Source: Oryzias latipes
Lineage: Eukaryota > Chordata > Actinopteri > Beloniformes > Adrianichthyidae
Direction of reading: 5' to 3'
DNA: 64,000 nucleotides
Assembly (NCBI RefSeq): GCF_002234675.1
Contig: NC_019866.2
Coordinates: forward strand, 10,073,261 to 10,137,260
Part shown: piece after piece, positions 33,801 to 44,600 of the stretch
Position numbering within the stretch: position 1 is the first letter of the stretch
How the letters are laid out: the number at the start of each line of letters is the position of its first letter
Notes under the pieces: model-generated
The model's input: only the letters and a program-made list of their open reading frames with translations
Told to the model about the DNA's origin: nothing
The model's database searches: none
Program-made: the position numbers and the translations under genes

Positions 33801-36800
33801 CGCACACTGATGCTGCATTTAAGTATGTTTATTTAAAAAAAATGCTGCACTCATTCATGACATATTTAGGTGTGTCCGACAGTCAGTCATGGAAAAATAA
33901 GTTATGTCTTTTTCATATTTTCTGAAAAATCTAAATGAAGTGAAATTGTTTTCAAAATTCACAAATATGTAGAATTCAGTATCTTGACACTAAGTTTGTC
34001 AATGATTTTTGAATTTTAAATGACTTATTTTAAAAAATGTCAAAACTAGTTTGCAACTGTCGGGTAAAGCAGATTCAACTATATATTTTAAAACTATTTC
34101 TATCTCTGTTTTTTACGGAGCCCGTGTCCTGACATGAATAAGATAAAAAATAACTTGTTCCCACAAATTAATATGTTGTTCCCACAAATTAAAATCTCGT
34201 TCCCACGCAATAATTAATTTGTGCGAATGAAATAATTATTCATGTCATAAGTCATTCATAAACACGGATATGCTCTCCGTCCTGCCGCAAAAGCCGCTTC
34301 TCTGTGACCCAGATTTGTTCAAGAAAGGGAAAATAAAAACAAGAATGATCAATTTATTATTGTCTCAATGAAAATACGAAAAATATCATAAAATTTAGGA
34401 TGCTAAAGCTTGCTGCTTCGCCATACCGCAGCGATTCTCCGGACATAGCTCCTAGCTCTGCCACAGAACTCTTTTGCTTGTCACGCCGGCATTCGGGCAG
34501 CTGGCTGGCCGTCTACCGGCCACCCAGCTGCGGTATGGCATATTGTAGTTTAGGGATGAATAGGAATAATAATATTCAGGACTTGTCTTTTATTAACACA
34601 TCTTTAGCAGTCACTTAACATCTGAAGGCTAGCAGGTTACATGCTACGTAGGCTATAATTTGTCCTGTTGTATTTGAATGCTTCACAGTTACAGGGTCAC
34701 GGTGATTGGTCGAGATGCATTATGGGATATGTGTGATGCATGATGGGTTGTGTAGCATGTAGCCTTTGGATGTTAAGCGACTGCTAACGAGAATGTTAAT
34801 AAAAGACAAGTCCTGAATATTATTATTCCTATTCGACCCTTAACTACAATGTCCGCTGGCTGGCTGTCTCGTAGCAGCACAAAGCTCAAGCGAACTATGT
34901 CCGGACAGGGGTTGACATAGCCCAGAAATTTGCACTGGCCCACAGGGCCAGTAGTTTTTGAAAGTTACTGGCCCGACACCGCGCACAGCGAGACCCGCCG
35001 CTCCGCAAGTGCTTGCAACTTTAGGGGGGTCCGGGGGCATGCCCCCCCGGAAAATTTTAATATGGTGCAATTTGGTGCATTCTGGTGACATCTAACACTA
35101 ATTTATACACTTTTCAATGACTGAAAATAGAGCATATCAAACTTAAATCTGCTCTAGTCTGTTTCAGATGTTTTGAAGAGAGCGCTGCAGTGTAGTAGGA
35201 AACACTAGTTAAGAAGTTTTCATGCTGCTTCTAATCACTGCTATTTCACATTTGTTCCTAATCAATAGTTAAGAAGTTTTATTGACTTTTTTGCCCTGAC
35301 TGCCTTAAGGTTCTGCTTTTTGTTACTTTTGCAAAGTTACATTTACTTTTTAGTTACTTTAGTTACCTAATTAAATTAAATAATTGAAAAATTAAATACA
35401 ATTAAATTACTGAGATCATTCAGCTAACTAGAAATACTTACTGCTTACAGTGTTGTAAAGAAAAACAAAATTAAGTAGTTTGACCTTATACTCCATTTGA
35501 GTCTGAGATTCAGGTATTTTGAGTTGCCTTTGATTCTTTGACATTCAGCTTAAAGCTTAGTGCATACAGTTTCATCTTCAATGCCTTCATTAAATATCTT
35601 GCTGTCCATAGCACTAATTCCACCCGTCACTCCATCTAACATATTCCTATCTATTCCTGCCACGTCTTCCACATCTCTGACATGCTTCAGTCTCTCTTCA
35701 GTGACGGTGTTGGATTTATGATCATCGCGGTGAAAAACCACCAGGGCGTGCGCTGATGTGTGTGTCAGTTTAAATATATCTGCCTTAAATGTAATAATGA
35801 CCCACTGGCTTGTTCCTTCGTTGTTGCTGTTTAACATTGTTTAGTATTGAATTGTTACATTCAATAAAGTTTGAAAAAAAAAATTGAGTGAGCGCGTGCC
35901 GCGTGGTGCTCGGCAGTGACAGCCGCGCGCGCAGGCGGGAGAGGAGGAGAAGAGTGATAAAAGGTTTCCCATAGAAACCCTTGAAGTCTGAACACAGGAC
36001 TAGCAGAAAAAGTGAATTATAAAGACGAGGTAAATCTACACGTTTTCGCAAAATATACTTTATTGTAAAAGGTGAAAAATGTATTAATTGTTAGATATTT
36101 TAGTGGCCCGAGCGGACAAGTAAAAAATAAAGTCTTGTGGTCCGTACTGCTCGAAAAACAGGACCGGGCCAGCGGACAAATGGCTATGTCGAGCCCTGCC
36201 GGAGAATCGTTGCGGTATGGGGAAGCAGCAAGCTTGGACATCCTAAATATTATATTTTTCTTATTGTCATCGAGACAATAATAAATCGATCATTCTTGTT
36301 TTTATTTTTCCCCTCCTGAATGAATGTCCTCAGTGTCTTCCATGCAATGTAATGAGACACAGACAGAAATGTGAAGGTATCTGCTCTAAATCCAAGTATC
36401 GCTGACATCCGTGTTTATGAATGACTAATCACGTGAATAATTATTCCGTTCGCGCAAATTAATTATTTCGAGGGAACAAAATATTATTTTGTGGGAACGA
36501 AATATTATTTTTGGAGAACACGATATTGATTTGTGAGAACAAGATATTAATTTGTGGGAACGAGATCTTTTTTATTTTATCCATGTCAGGACACGGGCTC
36601 AGTAGTTTTTAGCCAAAATCAAAAAACACTGTTTTTAAAAAAAACAACCTTTTTTGCAACGCAGCAGAAGTTCATTTGAAATTTGCCTCTGAGTTGTGGG
36701 CGGGTCTGCTGACGCAAAAGTAACCCTCCATTGTTATTCCATCTTTCATTTGTTTACGCTTTCTCCCGCTAGCTTACAGCTCCTCACAACCCCAAGCTAA

Positions 36801-39800
36801 CATTAGCAGTGCAACAGAAACCGCGAGCAATAATGGAGCTTTACAGTTTAAAAACCTCTTAAAATTTGAGTCACAAATAAAACTTTATTGGTGGTTTTAC
36901 ATTTGTTAATTGAATTGAATTTTATCTGGACTTTTTTGTCTCTTAAGGCAGGAAAAAGGTGCCTGGGCCGAAGCTGCCCAAAGAAGTTTTCATGTCTCCT
37001 CAACCAACAGCTGCAGCGTGAGTCTTCCTTTAGTTATTCCCTTGAATTCATCAAGACTGGTTATAAAATGATTAAAATCTGGATATTATTGTTTTTCTGT
37101 TTTATTAAACTCTTATATCTTTGCTAAAAAGCAGAATATGTGGCAGCACTTTAAAGAAACATGTTTTATATTCTGTTTCATTAGATGTACTTTGTGGTGT
37201 TTTTTTTTAAGGGGTTTGTTGCACATTTTCACCAAAGGCAAGTAACAAATAAAAAAAAATGCAGGGAAATCAGAGCTAAAGTTCTGCTCTGCATCTAAAA
37301 CAAAAATTATCCATACAGTAAACATTTTTTTATCTAGATATCAAGGTAACATTATTTAGTTGCCACTTTTAGCTGAAGTAACTTGCTAAACATTTGCTTT
37401 TTCAAGCTAAAATGGTTATGGATGTACTAAATTAGCCATAAAGGACGGGAATTGAACCATCATCTACCCTCTGGGCTGCAGCTATATCATGAAATTATTA
37501 ATGGTCATTTTTGAAAACCTGATCATGGGGACAGCTGTAGTGCTCAATCTGCTCTGTGGGATGATTGTGGGAGGTGGTGGTGTCATCATCCCCTCCACTT
37601 TTAGAAGGGATGTGCCCTTGAGTAAGTCAAGAGTCAACAGGAAGCTGAGCTAGAAAGAGGAAGGAAAATAGAGATGTAAAAAGTAAATATTCATGGGATG
37701 ACAGTGGAGCAAAATGAAGAGGTTGGTTGGAAGGAGAACCTGAAAAGATCTGCCGCCATCTTGCTTGTTATCCTGCTGGCCCTGCCCTACTTGCCGCTGC
37801 TGGTTGGTTACCCTGGATCAGGTGTGTTCAGTCAGTGCAATCCTGGAATCACCTGATCCAGCTAATCAGCTGCAAGTAGGACAGAGGTGGCTGGAAAAAT
37901 GAGCAGTGTGGGCAGATCATGAGATCTTTTCTTTTTTTCCCTCTATCTAAATGTTGTGTACCTGCAGGCCCCCTCGAGACCTCGATTCAAAGGCTTGTGT
38001 CACAATCGGCGATCAGGTAAATTTCCATGTCTCTGACGCTTGTTCTGTTTTCTGTTGAGCTGGAAGTGTCCATCATTGCTACTTCTGCTTTTGTGCAGAA
38101 CTTTGTGGTGAAGGCGGATGACTTGGAGCAGATTGAAGAGCTGGGGAGAGGAGCATACGGAGTTGTGGACAAGATGAAACACGTACCCACCAACGTTATC
38201 ATGGCCGTCAAGGTCAATTTACAACGTTGTTGCTACCAACTCTCTATTTCTCCCCCTTTCGGCCACAGATCTGTCCAGTTTGAAGCGTTTCGATCAAGCG
38301 ATGAATGACAGTGATGTTTATGTGTTTAGAGGATTCGTGCCACCGTGAATACTTTGGAGCAGAAGAGGCTGCTCATGGACCTGGACATTTCCATGAGGAC
38401 GGTGGACTGCCACTACACTGTGACCTTTTATGGCGCCCTATTTAGAGAGGCATGGCCACTTTATATACTCAGGATGTCATTGCAGCTATGGTTCCCCCCC
38501 GCCCCATATTTTTAAATGTGTCTGTTTTTTTAGGGTGATGTCTGGATCTGTATGGAGCTGATGGACACCTCCTTGGATAAATTTTATAAGAATGTTATTG
38601 AAAAAGGCAAAACCATTCCTGAGGACATCTTGGGCAAGATTGCAGTAGCAGTACGTCCTGCCTTTTTTTTTTTTTTTTGCTTTTCTGTTATTGTGGTGTG
38701 TAATTATTCACTGGTAAATACTACTTTATACCACCATGGTGACAAAGCAAGGCAGCTGAACTTGTGGGAAGTGGCTGTCAGATAGCCAGACACTGTGATT
38801 GTTAAATTGCTGCTTGTGTGAAGGATCAGAGGAGAAATCTTGCATCCCACACATGTTTGCTTTGTGCAACCAAAAAAATGTGTGCACTAGAATTTGAGGG
38901 GATTCGGCTCAGCTGATGAATACAAAGTTCTATTTATGTTGCGCCAAACTGAATACAAACTGTTACAGAGGCTACTCTACTTCCAGATTTGAAACATTTC
39001 CTCTTCTTCCTTCTTTGTTTTGTACAGATTGTTAAAGCATTGGAGCATCTGCACAGAAACCTGTCGGTGATACATCGAGGTATTCTGAAGATCAGTCAGG
39101 CAAATGCAGTGTGCAACATTTTGTTGCTGTATTGTTCTTCTCAATTCTTCCCCTCTTTCTCCTCCAGATGTGAAGCCTTCCAATGTTCTAATCAATACTC
39201 TGGGCCAAGTGAAAATGTGCGACTTTGGCATCAGCGGCCACTTGGTGGACTCTGTGGCCAAAACCATGGATGCTGGCTGCAAGCCTTACATGGCGGTGAG
39301 TGGAGACTTGGTGGCCTTGAACTACCCATAGGCGTTGTGTGCCAGCACCACTGATGAACTATTGATCTGCTGGAAACGTGCAAAACGAAATTAAATTTAT
39401 GTTGGCGGGAAAACAAATACTTTAGCAGACAAATCCAAAGGACTTTTATTTATTTAGTTGTTGCTTCAAATTGTTTTTCTCACTTAAAAAACAAAATATC
39501 TAATTTTCTTTTTGAAAAAAAAAATGTCTTTCCAGCCTGAACGGATCAACCCGGATCTTAACCAGAAAGGCTACAGTGTCAAGTCAGACATTTGGAGTCT
39601 GGGCATCACTATGGTGAGTTTAAAAAAACAAAAAACGTACAAAATGATTTTCTTACAAAATAAGTTTTTTATTTCGACTTTAAATTTTCATTTAAATTCT
39701 GTAAAAAATAATAGTACATATGAATATTACAATTTTTGACTTTTGAAAAAAGGCTAAAGATTGACTGTTAGCAACACGCGGGAGATTTCAAAGTAATGAA

Positions 39801-41657
39801 CATGTTTTAAAAGGTTGTAGCAGAAATACAAACTTAAACTAATCCTTTAACATTTTTTGAAGGTTGCAGAAAATATTCTGAAAAATCAAACAAACTCTGA
39901 AGTAACCCAAATAAACACAAACTCTGAAGTTTGTGTTTTTTTTTTGCTGTCTATAATTTTGAAAGTCATATCTATTTTTGGACAATATGCCATATTAAGC
40001 AAAACCTAACAGTCAGATAGGTGTAATTTTGAGTTGAAGGAACAGTACTCATCACTCCACCAGACTACATGACTACAATACCCATAATGCTCCAACATCA
40101 CGGTGTGGCTTTGTAGTTTACCGAAGTCAAACATTTTGACAGGTCTTTGAGCGACATGTACTCCAAAAATCCATTTGAGGTCAGTGGAGAGAATTCATAC
40201 GTAAGGCGCAGTGGATTTTAAGGCGGAATGTCTATTATTGAACAACAATTGAGGATTTTAAGTGCGTCATATGACCCAAATATACGGGAAGGGTCACCTA
40301 ATTTTTCTGAATTTCTGACTGAGATGCACCAACGATAACGATAGAAATCTCACTAACTACCACTACGTTTGCTGCTTTGAGATGATCCTACGTGGTAAAG
40401 GGTGTCTTTTATTTTGAAAAGAAATCATGTGAACCTTTTGTTCACAAACATGTTTTAAGAATGTTTTATGTTTTGTTTATACAAAAAAAGCAATAGTTTA
40501 TTAATATGTATCATAAATGTTGAAGGTTGTAGAGCCCTCCTGTAGATCATTTGACCCCATTTGTTTTCATAAAAGCTCATGAGTAATATTTATCAATCTG
40601 ACATTTCGATTTTTTTATTTAAAATCTCACTTAAAAAGATGAACATTTGAACTCTGACAGTCATGTTATGAATATTCTGAGATTATATGAAGTCCTACAA
40701 GCCCCTGACTAATGCTGAGTCATGATGACCATCCGCAGTTTTCCTGGCTGCGGCCCATGAATGCCGGTTAGTTAATAAAAATATCTAACCCAGCCTGCAG
40801 ATGGAATTCTGTTTTTTCCTCCTTTTTTTTCTTTTTTTTTTTGGTTCTTCACTTGTTTCACAAAAGCTGACTTTGATATTCGCTATGAAACCCAAATTAA
40901 TTCAGTTTTAAACTTTGATATGAAGCTAATTTATTTTCTGTTATAGAATATTTTTGCAAGAAAGCATCTATTTTTGAGAAAAGGAATAACATTTTTTTTG
41001 TATATTTAAAACATTAAAACACAGTTGATAACATTTTTTTTAATCTCACCAGATAACCAACATTTTTATTCCCACTGTACACATGGAGTGTTTTTCTATT
41101 ATCAATCTTTCTTCCTGTTTTGTAGATCGAGCTGGCCATTTTAAAATTCCCCTATGACTCATGGGGCACCCCGTTCCAGCAGCTCAAGCAGGTGGTGGAT
41201 GAGCCATCTCCCCAGCTGCCTGCAGACCGCTTCTCTCCAGAGTTTGTAGACTTTATCTCACAGTGGTGAGTCGCAGTCCTTTCATCCTTACTCATCATTT
41301 GAGGCTTGCGTTTCATGTCGCTTAAGTCCACTGGGGGGCAGCATTTGTTTCTTCAAAGAGGTGGTCGAACTGTGGCTCATTTGTTTCATCAATGTCTTGT
41401 GGTTTTTAGCTTATAAAGATATGGATTTTGTTATGACTTACTATATATATATTAATTTTACAGTTTAAGAAAGGCGCCAAGGGAAAGGCCAGCTTACACA
41501 GAGTTGATGGTGAGTTCTTTGAAATGTTGTGATGTATTTTCTGAAGAGGCCTGAACTGATCCCTCTTCTCCTCCCTCAGAATCATTCATTTTTCACCCTT
41601 CATGACTCCAAAGAGACAGATGTGGCCAGTTTCGTCAAGGTCATCCTGGATGCCTGA
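30882..41657 (+). CDS. map2k6: MAP kinase kinase 6 (MKK6, p38 activator)
   Basis: Twelve exons (30882-30900, 36948-37017, 37968-38016, 38099-38212, 38330-38449, 38534-38650, 39028-39079, 39168-39295, 39536-39613, 41126-41265, 41464-41509, 41580-41657) give 336 residues; human MKK6 has 334. This dual-specificity kinase phosphorylates the TGY motif of p38 in stress and cytokine signalling, in cytosol and nucleus. Visible landmarks: N-terminal basic docking site (GGRKKVPGPKL), glycine loop GRGAYG at 63-68, ATP-binding lysine K84, catalytic HRDVKPSN with D181, DFG at 199-201, activation-loop S209 and T213 in DSVAKT (the sites hit by upstream kinases), then APER, and a C-terminal DVD region ending TDVASFVKVILDA. 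MKK3 is the close relative, but length and the kcnj2 neighbour favour MKK6. Intron 5 starts with GC instead of GT. AATAAA at 43303 gives a 1.65-kb 3' UTR. Confidence 0.96.
30901..34117 (+). other. map2k6 intron 1, left part
   Basis: Intronic DNA with several open frames on both strands and no recognised domain. A 20-base T tract sits near 33130. Regulatory DNA may be present but no motif cluster stands out. Confidence 0.45.
34118..36600. mobile_element. Foldback element with giant inverted arms
   Basis: The two ends read GAGCCCGTGTCCTGACATG (34118-34136) and its exact reverse complement (36582-36600). Inward from them lie repeated units of the TTGTTCCCACAAATTAATAT type, then a long stretch that pairs base by base. 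The left arm runs to about 34655 and the right arm back to about 34757, apart from a 1.28-kb insertion at 34916-36198. Without that insertion the element would be about 1.2 kb, a near-complete palindrome with a loop of about 100 bases. No transposase is encoded and no target duplication is visible. It lies in intron 1 of map2k6. The family is unidentified. Confidence 0.75.
34916..36198. mobile_element. TIR element nested in the foldback element
   Basis: It starts CAGGGGTTGACATAGCC and ends with the reverse complement of CAGGGCTCGACATAGCC (two mismatches in 17). On both sides the host foldback arm resumes, with CCGGA repeated at 34911-34915 and 36199-36203, which marks the insertion point. The terminal CAGGG form and GGCCCACAGGGCCAG repeats just inside recall hAT elements, but hAT makes 8-bp duplications, so the superfamily is open. 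The interior includes a minus-strand open frame of 95 codons without recognised domain. Being nested, it is younger than the foldback element. Confidence 0.7.
36604..36860 (+). repeat. Dispersed repeat, copy A
   Basis: This copy directly follows the foldback element. It shares TTTAGCCAAAA, GAAATTTGCCTCT, CTCCCGCTAGCTTACAGC, CAAGCTAACATTAGC and AGTGCAAC with copy B at 44205-44600, and the first two with copy C at 53985-54570. It ends just upstream of map2k6 exon 2. Confidence 0.65.
37018..37967 (+). other. map2k6 intron 2
   Basis: This 950-bp intron has nothing recognised, apart from a GGATCAGGTGTGTT / AATCACCTGATCC hairpin near 37815-37860 that may be a repeat remnant. Confidence 0.45.
38450..38533 (+). 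other. map2k6 intron 5, GC-AG type
   Basis: The exon ends TTTAGAGAG at 38449 and the intron begins GCATGG, ending TTTTTTAG at 38533. The joined protein LFRE-GDVWICMELMD is exactly as in other MKK6/MKK3 proteins, so the junction is fixed by homology. No GT nearby preserves the frame. GC-AG introns are a known minority class handled by the major spliceosome. Confidence 0.85.
39614..41125 (+). other. map2k6 intron 9
   Basis: A 1.5-kb AT-rich intron. The stretch 40040-40330, with CTACAATACCCATAATGC and complex sequence after it, has the look of a decayed non-autonomous DNA transposon, but I could not define its ends. Confidence 0.35.
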
Positions 41658-43302
41658 TGGGCTCCCTCCAGGCTCCACCTTACGCTAGTGTGGGCGGGAC
41701 CATTTAGCACACGAACCAATGGCCCTGCTTCTTTGTTTTTGTTTTTTTAAACTCACTGGAATGACAGACTTTTACGGCAGGGGGAGGACACAAAGACTGC
41801 CAGCAGTATCTGGAGTGGGAGAGCGTTGCAAACAAACTGATACGATGGAGATTTCTGTCACTCCTCTAGGCTCTCTGTGCAAACAGGTGTAACCCTCCCC
41901 CCGCCCCCATACGTCGAACATTTTTACTTTTGACTTCGACCCCTTCATGCGTCTTTTGAAGGTGGACAGAGCCAACAGCCATTTGTTTGCAGCGTAAAAT
42001 GTTTGCATACTTTTGAGTTTTACCTTCCGACACAAACCATACATTTTGTGTACTGAAAGCTATATATGCCAATCTGTTTTTCCTCATTACTCAAAGGTTT
42101 GATACTGTATTTTGTCAAGTGTGAATTTTACCAAACTGTGGCCTTGTTGGAGCGCCCCAGATGGGATGGGTCAGAGCCTTGGGGGCTGCCTTTGAAGGGA
42201 TCGGAAACAAACACGTTAGAAATGTCAAAGGTCACTTTCTGGGCAGCGTGCCGGTGGCAAGGCGGGAATGCAAAGCCTGCTATAACATCAGCAAGCCGAG
42301 GCATTGACGTCGCATCGACTTATTTTGTATTCTTCTTTCATCAGCGCGAGCTCCAGTGTTGTGATTGGAACTACCTGGAAGTATTCAGGGGTTGCCCAGT
42401 CAAGCTTTCAGCTTTATCTGTTCCTATGTGCCATTTATTTTGCAAATGTAAACATTAATTGATGCATTAATTGTTTATTTTGTTCTCTTTTGGGCTTATC
42501 CTGTTTTTTTTTTGAGTACAGAAGAATTTAAACTCTTCAATCTTTACCCCAATGCCTCAGTTCTGGTGTCGGTGTAACCTTTTTTTTTTTTTTAACGAGG
42601 CACTTCTTTGTGTGTTTGTTCCTGCGTTTCTCATGGCTTACAAAGACAACATGTTAGGGAAATAATTTATGAGTTAAAGATGTAAATATTGTCTTTTTAT
42701 GGAAAATGGCACTGTCCCAGATGATCTGAATGGTTGGTGTTAGTTTTTAAGATCGTGTGACTTGCAGGCATTCACCTGCACCTGTTTCGGATCGATGTGC
42801 TGTCAGGCTCCACCTCTCAGGTTTCCAGTAGTTTGCGGAGGCGGCCCAGTTCCTTGTTTATCGCCCCCCCACCACCGCAGGTTGTGCACACCTCCAGCAC
42901 TGGACCAAGATCCTCATTTTAGCCCGTGCAGGGCAACAGTTCTCTGTTTGGTCAGACCGTACTATGCAGAAATACCCAACATGGACACGGCAAAAGCCCT
43001 CGGCTGTTGTGCTTGGAGACTAAGGATAAAGATGGCACCGGTGGGTCCTCGGGTTCCCACTGGTTTTCTCAGCATTTTCAGTGAGTCGGGAGTATTTATG
43101 ATTGTGAATAATAAGGGAAACTTAGTGCCACCACAAGGAAGCTGCTGTTATTTCTTCTTCTTTCTGTTGGCCATCTTTTGATGTAAATGTGTTTGAAACA
43201 CCAATAAGAATGGAACACTTGCTCTACCTCTTCATCCTTCACTCTGTGCACCACCTCCTCACTGGGTGGAACTGACAAACTTGAACTACATAAAAGACAA
43301 AA

Positions 43303-43308
43303 AATAAA
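43303..43308 (+). terminator. map2k6 poly(A) signal
   Basis: AATAAA, followed by a T-rich region; the last good signal before the intergenic region. It ends a 3' UTR that starts at 41658. Confidence 0.55.
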
Positions 43309-43319
43309 AGCTTTATTCA

Positions 43320-44204
43320 GTATATTTAAAATGTGTCTATTATAGACTTCATGTTGGGGGATTATGGAGTTTAACGTTTATTAGAAAAATCCATAGCTGG
43401 TTTCTTTCTGGCCATACTTTTTTTCCTTTTTTTTTTTTATCTGTAGCACTGGAATTTAGAGGAGATATTGAATCAGACTGGTCCAGATGCCATCCCAGCA
43501 CAGGTTCCAGCTCTGTGTCTCGAACTGGTTGCCAAGGGTTTGTTTTCCATCCTCTTAAAAGTGATACTGTAAAGAAGGTGCAATGTAATGAAAGTCTGAT
43601 TGATGTGAAGACGGGAAACTGGACACCACTCCACATACATGTGCTTTTCCGCTGTAACTGAAAGCCTCGAAGTGCCTTTTTAGACCTGACCTTTTGCAGC
43701 CCATCAAGTTGCAAGACACTACAGTTTGTTGAATTTTATTTGTGGGCTATGACGAGAATTTTCTTTTAACATTTCTTTGAATTTTTATTATTTTTTTTGT
43801 CAAGATTTAAAGCCAAATTTTAAATACTCCAGAAACTTATACTTTATTTTGTTAGCCTGAAAATTTACAATAGTATATTATTCTTGAATGTATAAAAATC
43901 AGCTGACTAAAAGATATGTAAAAATGCGCGTTTGTCCTAATTTAAAAAAAAATATGATTGTATATGTGCAAGCTTGACACGACATTTGAAAGTGACTATA
44001 TTTTTTCACGTCAAATTAGATTTTTCCAATTTCTTAATACAAACCCATCAAAAAAGATGTATAATTCCTGCTCAGATAAGAGTTTTCTTAGCTTATATAA
44101 TGTCTTAATTATATGTTCTATCAGTTAAAAGCTGGCACTCTAAACAAGTGAAACTCTTTTTTTCTTTTAAATACACACTCCAATTTTTTTTTAAAGCACT
44201 CCTA
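43320..44204. other. Intergenic, nothing recognised
   Basis: AT-rich DNA downstream of map2k6. Human has KCNJ16 beyond MAP2K6, but no inward-rectifier signature is seen here on either strand. Confidence 0.45.
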
Positions 44205-44600
44205 GTTTTAATTATGATTTAATTATGAATTATGCCACTTTTAGCCAAAACAAAATGTGGTTTTCTCTGACATAGTTTCTGCAGAGCGGCAGTAGTTCAT
44301 AAGAAATTTGCCTCTTGCCCCTTCCCCTCTTCGTACTTGAGAGCTCTCTGCTTACGTGTTCTCCCGCTAGCTTACAGCCCTGATCAGCCCCAAACTAACA
44401 TTAGCGGTGCAACCAAAATAATGAGCAACAGTGCAGCTATTAAGACAGTCTTGAGCCAGATTCCAGCTCAGATGACAAAAATGAAAACATTAACACATCT
44501 AGTTGCCTATAAGTGGATGCATGAGAACGGAGCGAAGCAGGAAGCTTGTGGGTCGCAAAAGCTTCTTTGCTACATCACAAATATGCTCATTTTTAAATAA
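44205..44600 (+). repeat. Dispersed repeat, copy B
   Basis: The longest plus-strand copy. It shares TTTAGCCAAAA, AGTTTCTGCAGAGCG, GAAATTTGCCTCT, CTCCCGCTAGCTTACAGC and ACTAACATTAGCGGTGCAAC with the other copies, followed by GAGCAACAGTGCAGCTATTA and TTGAGCCAGATTCCAGCTC. The latter matches the start of the open frame in copy C. No intact product. Confidence 0.65.

Noticed and set aside
42762-43181. 139-codon plus-strand frame in the map2k6 3' UTR
   Set aside because: It lies past the natural stop within the untranslated region and is not recognisable. It ends in a low-complexity stretch.
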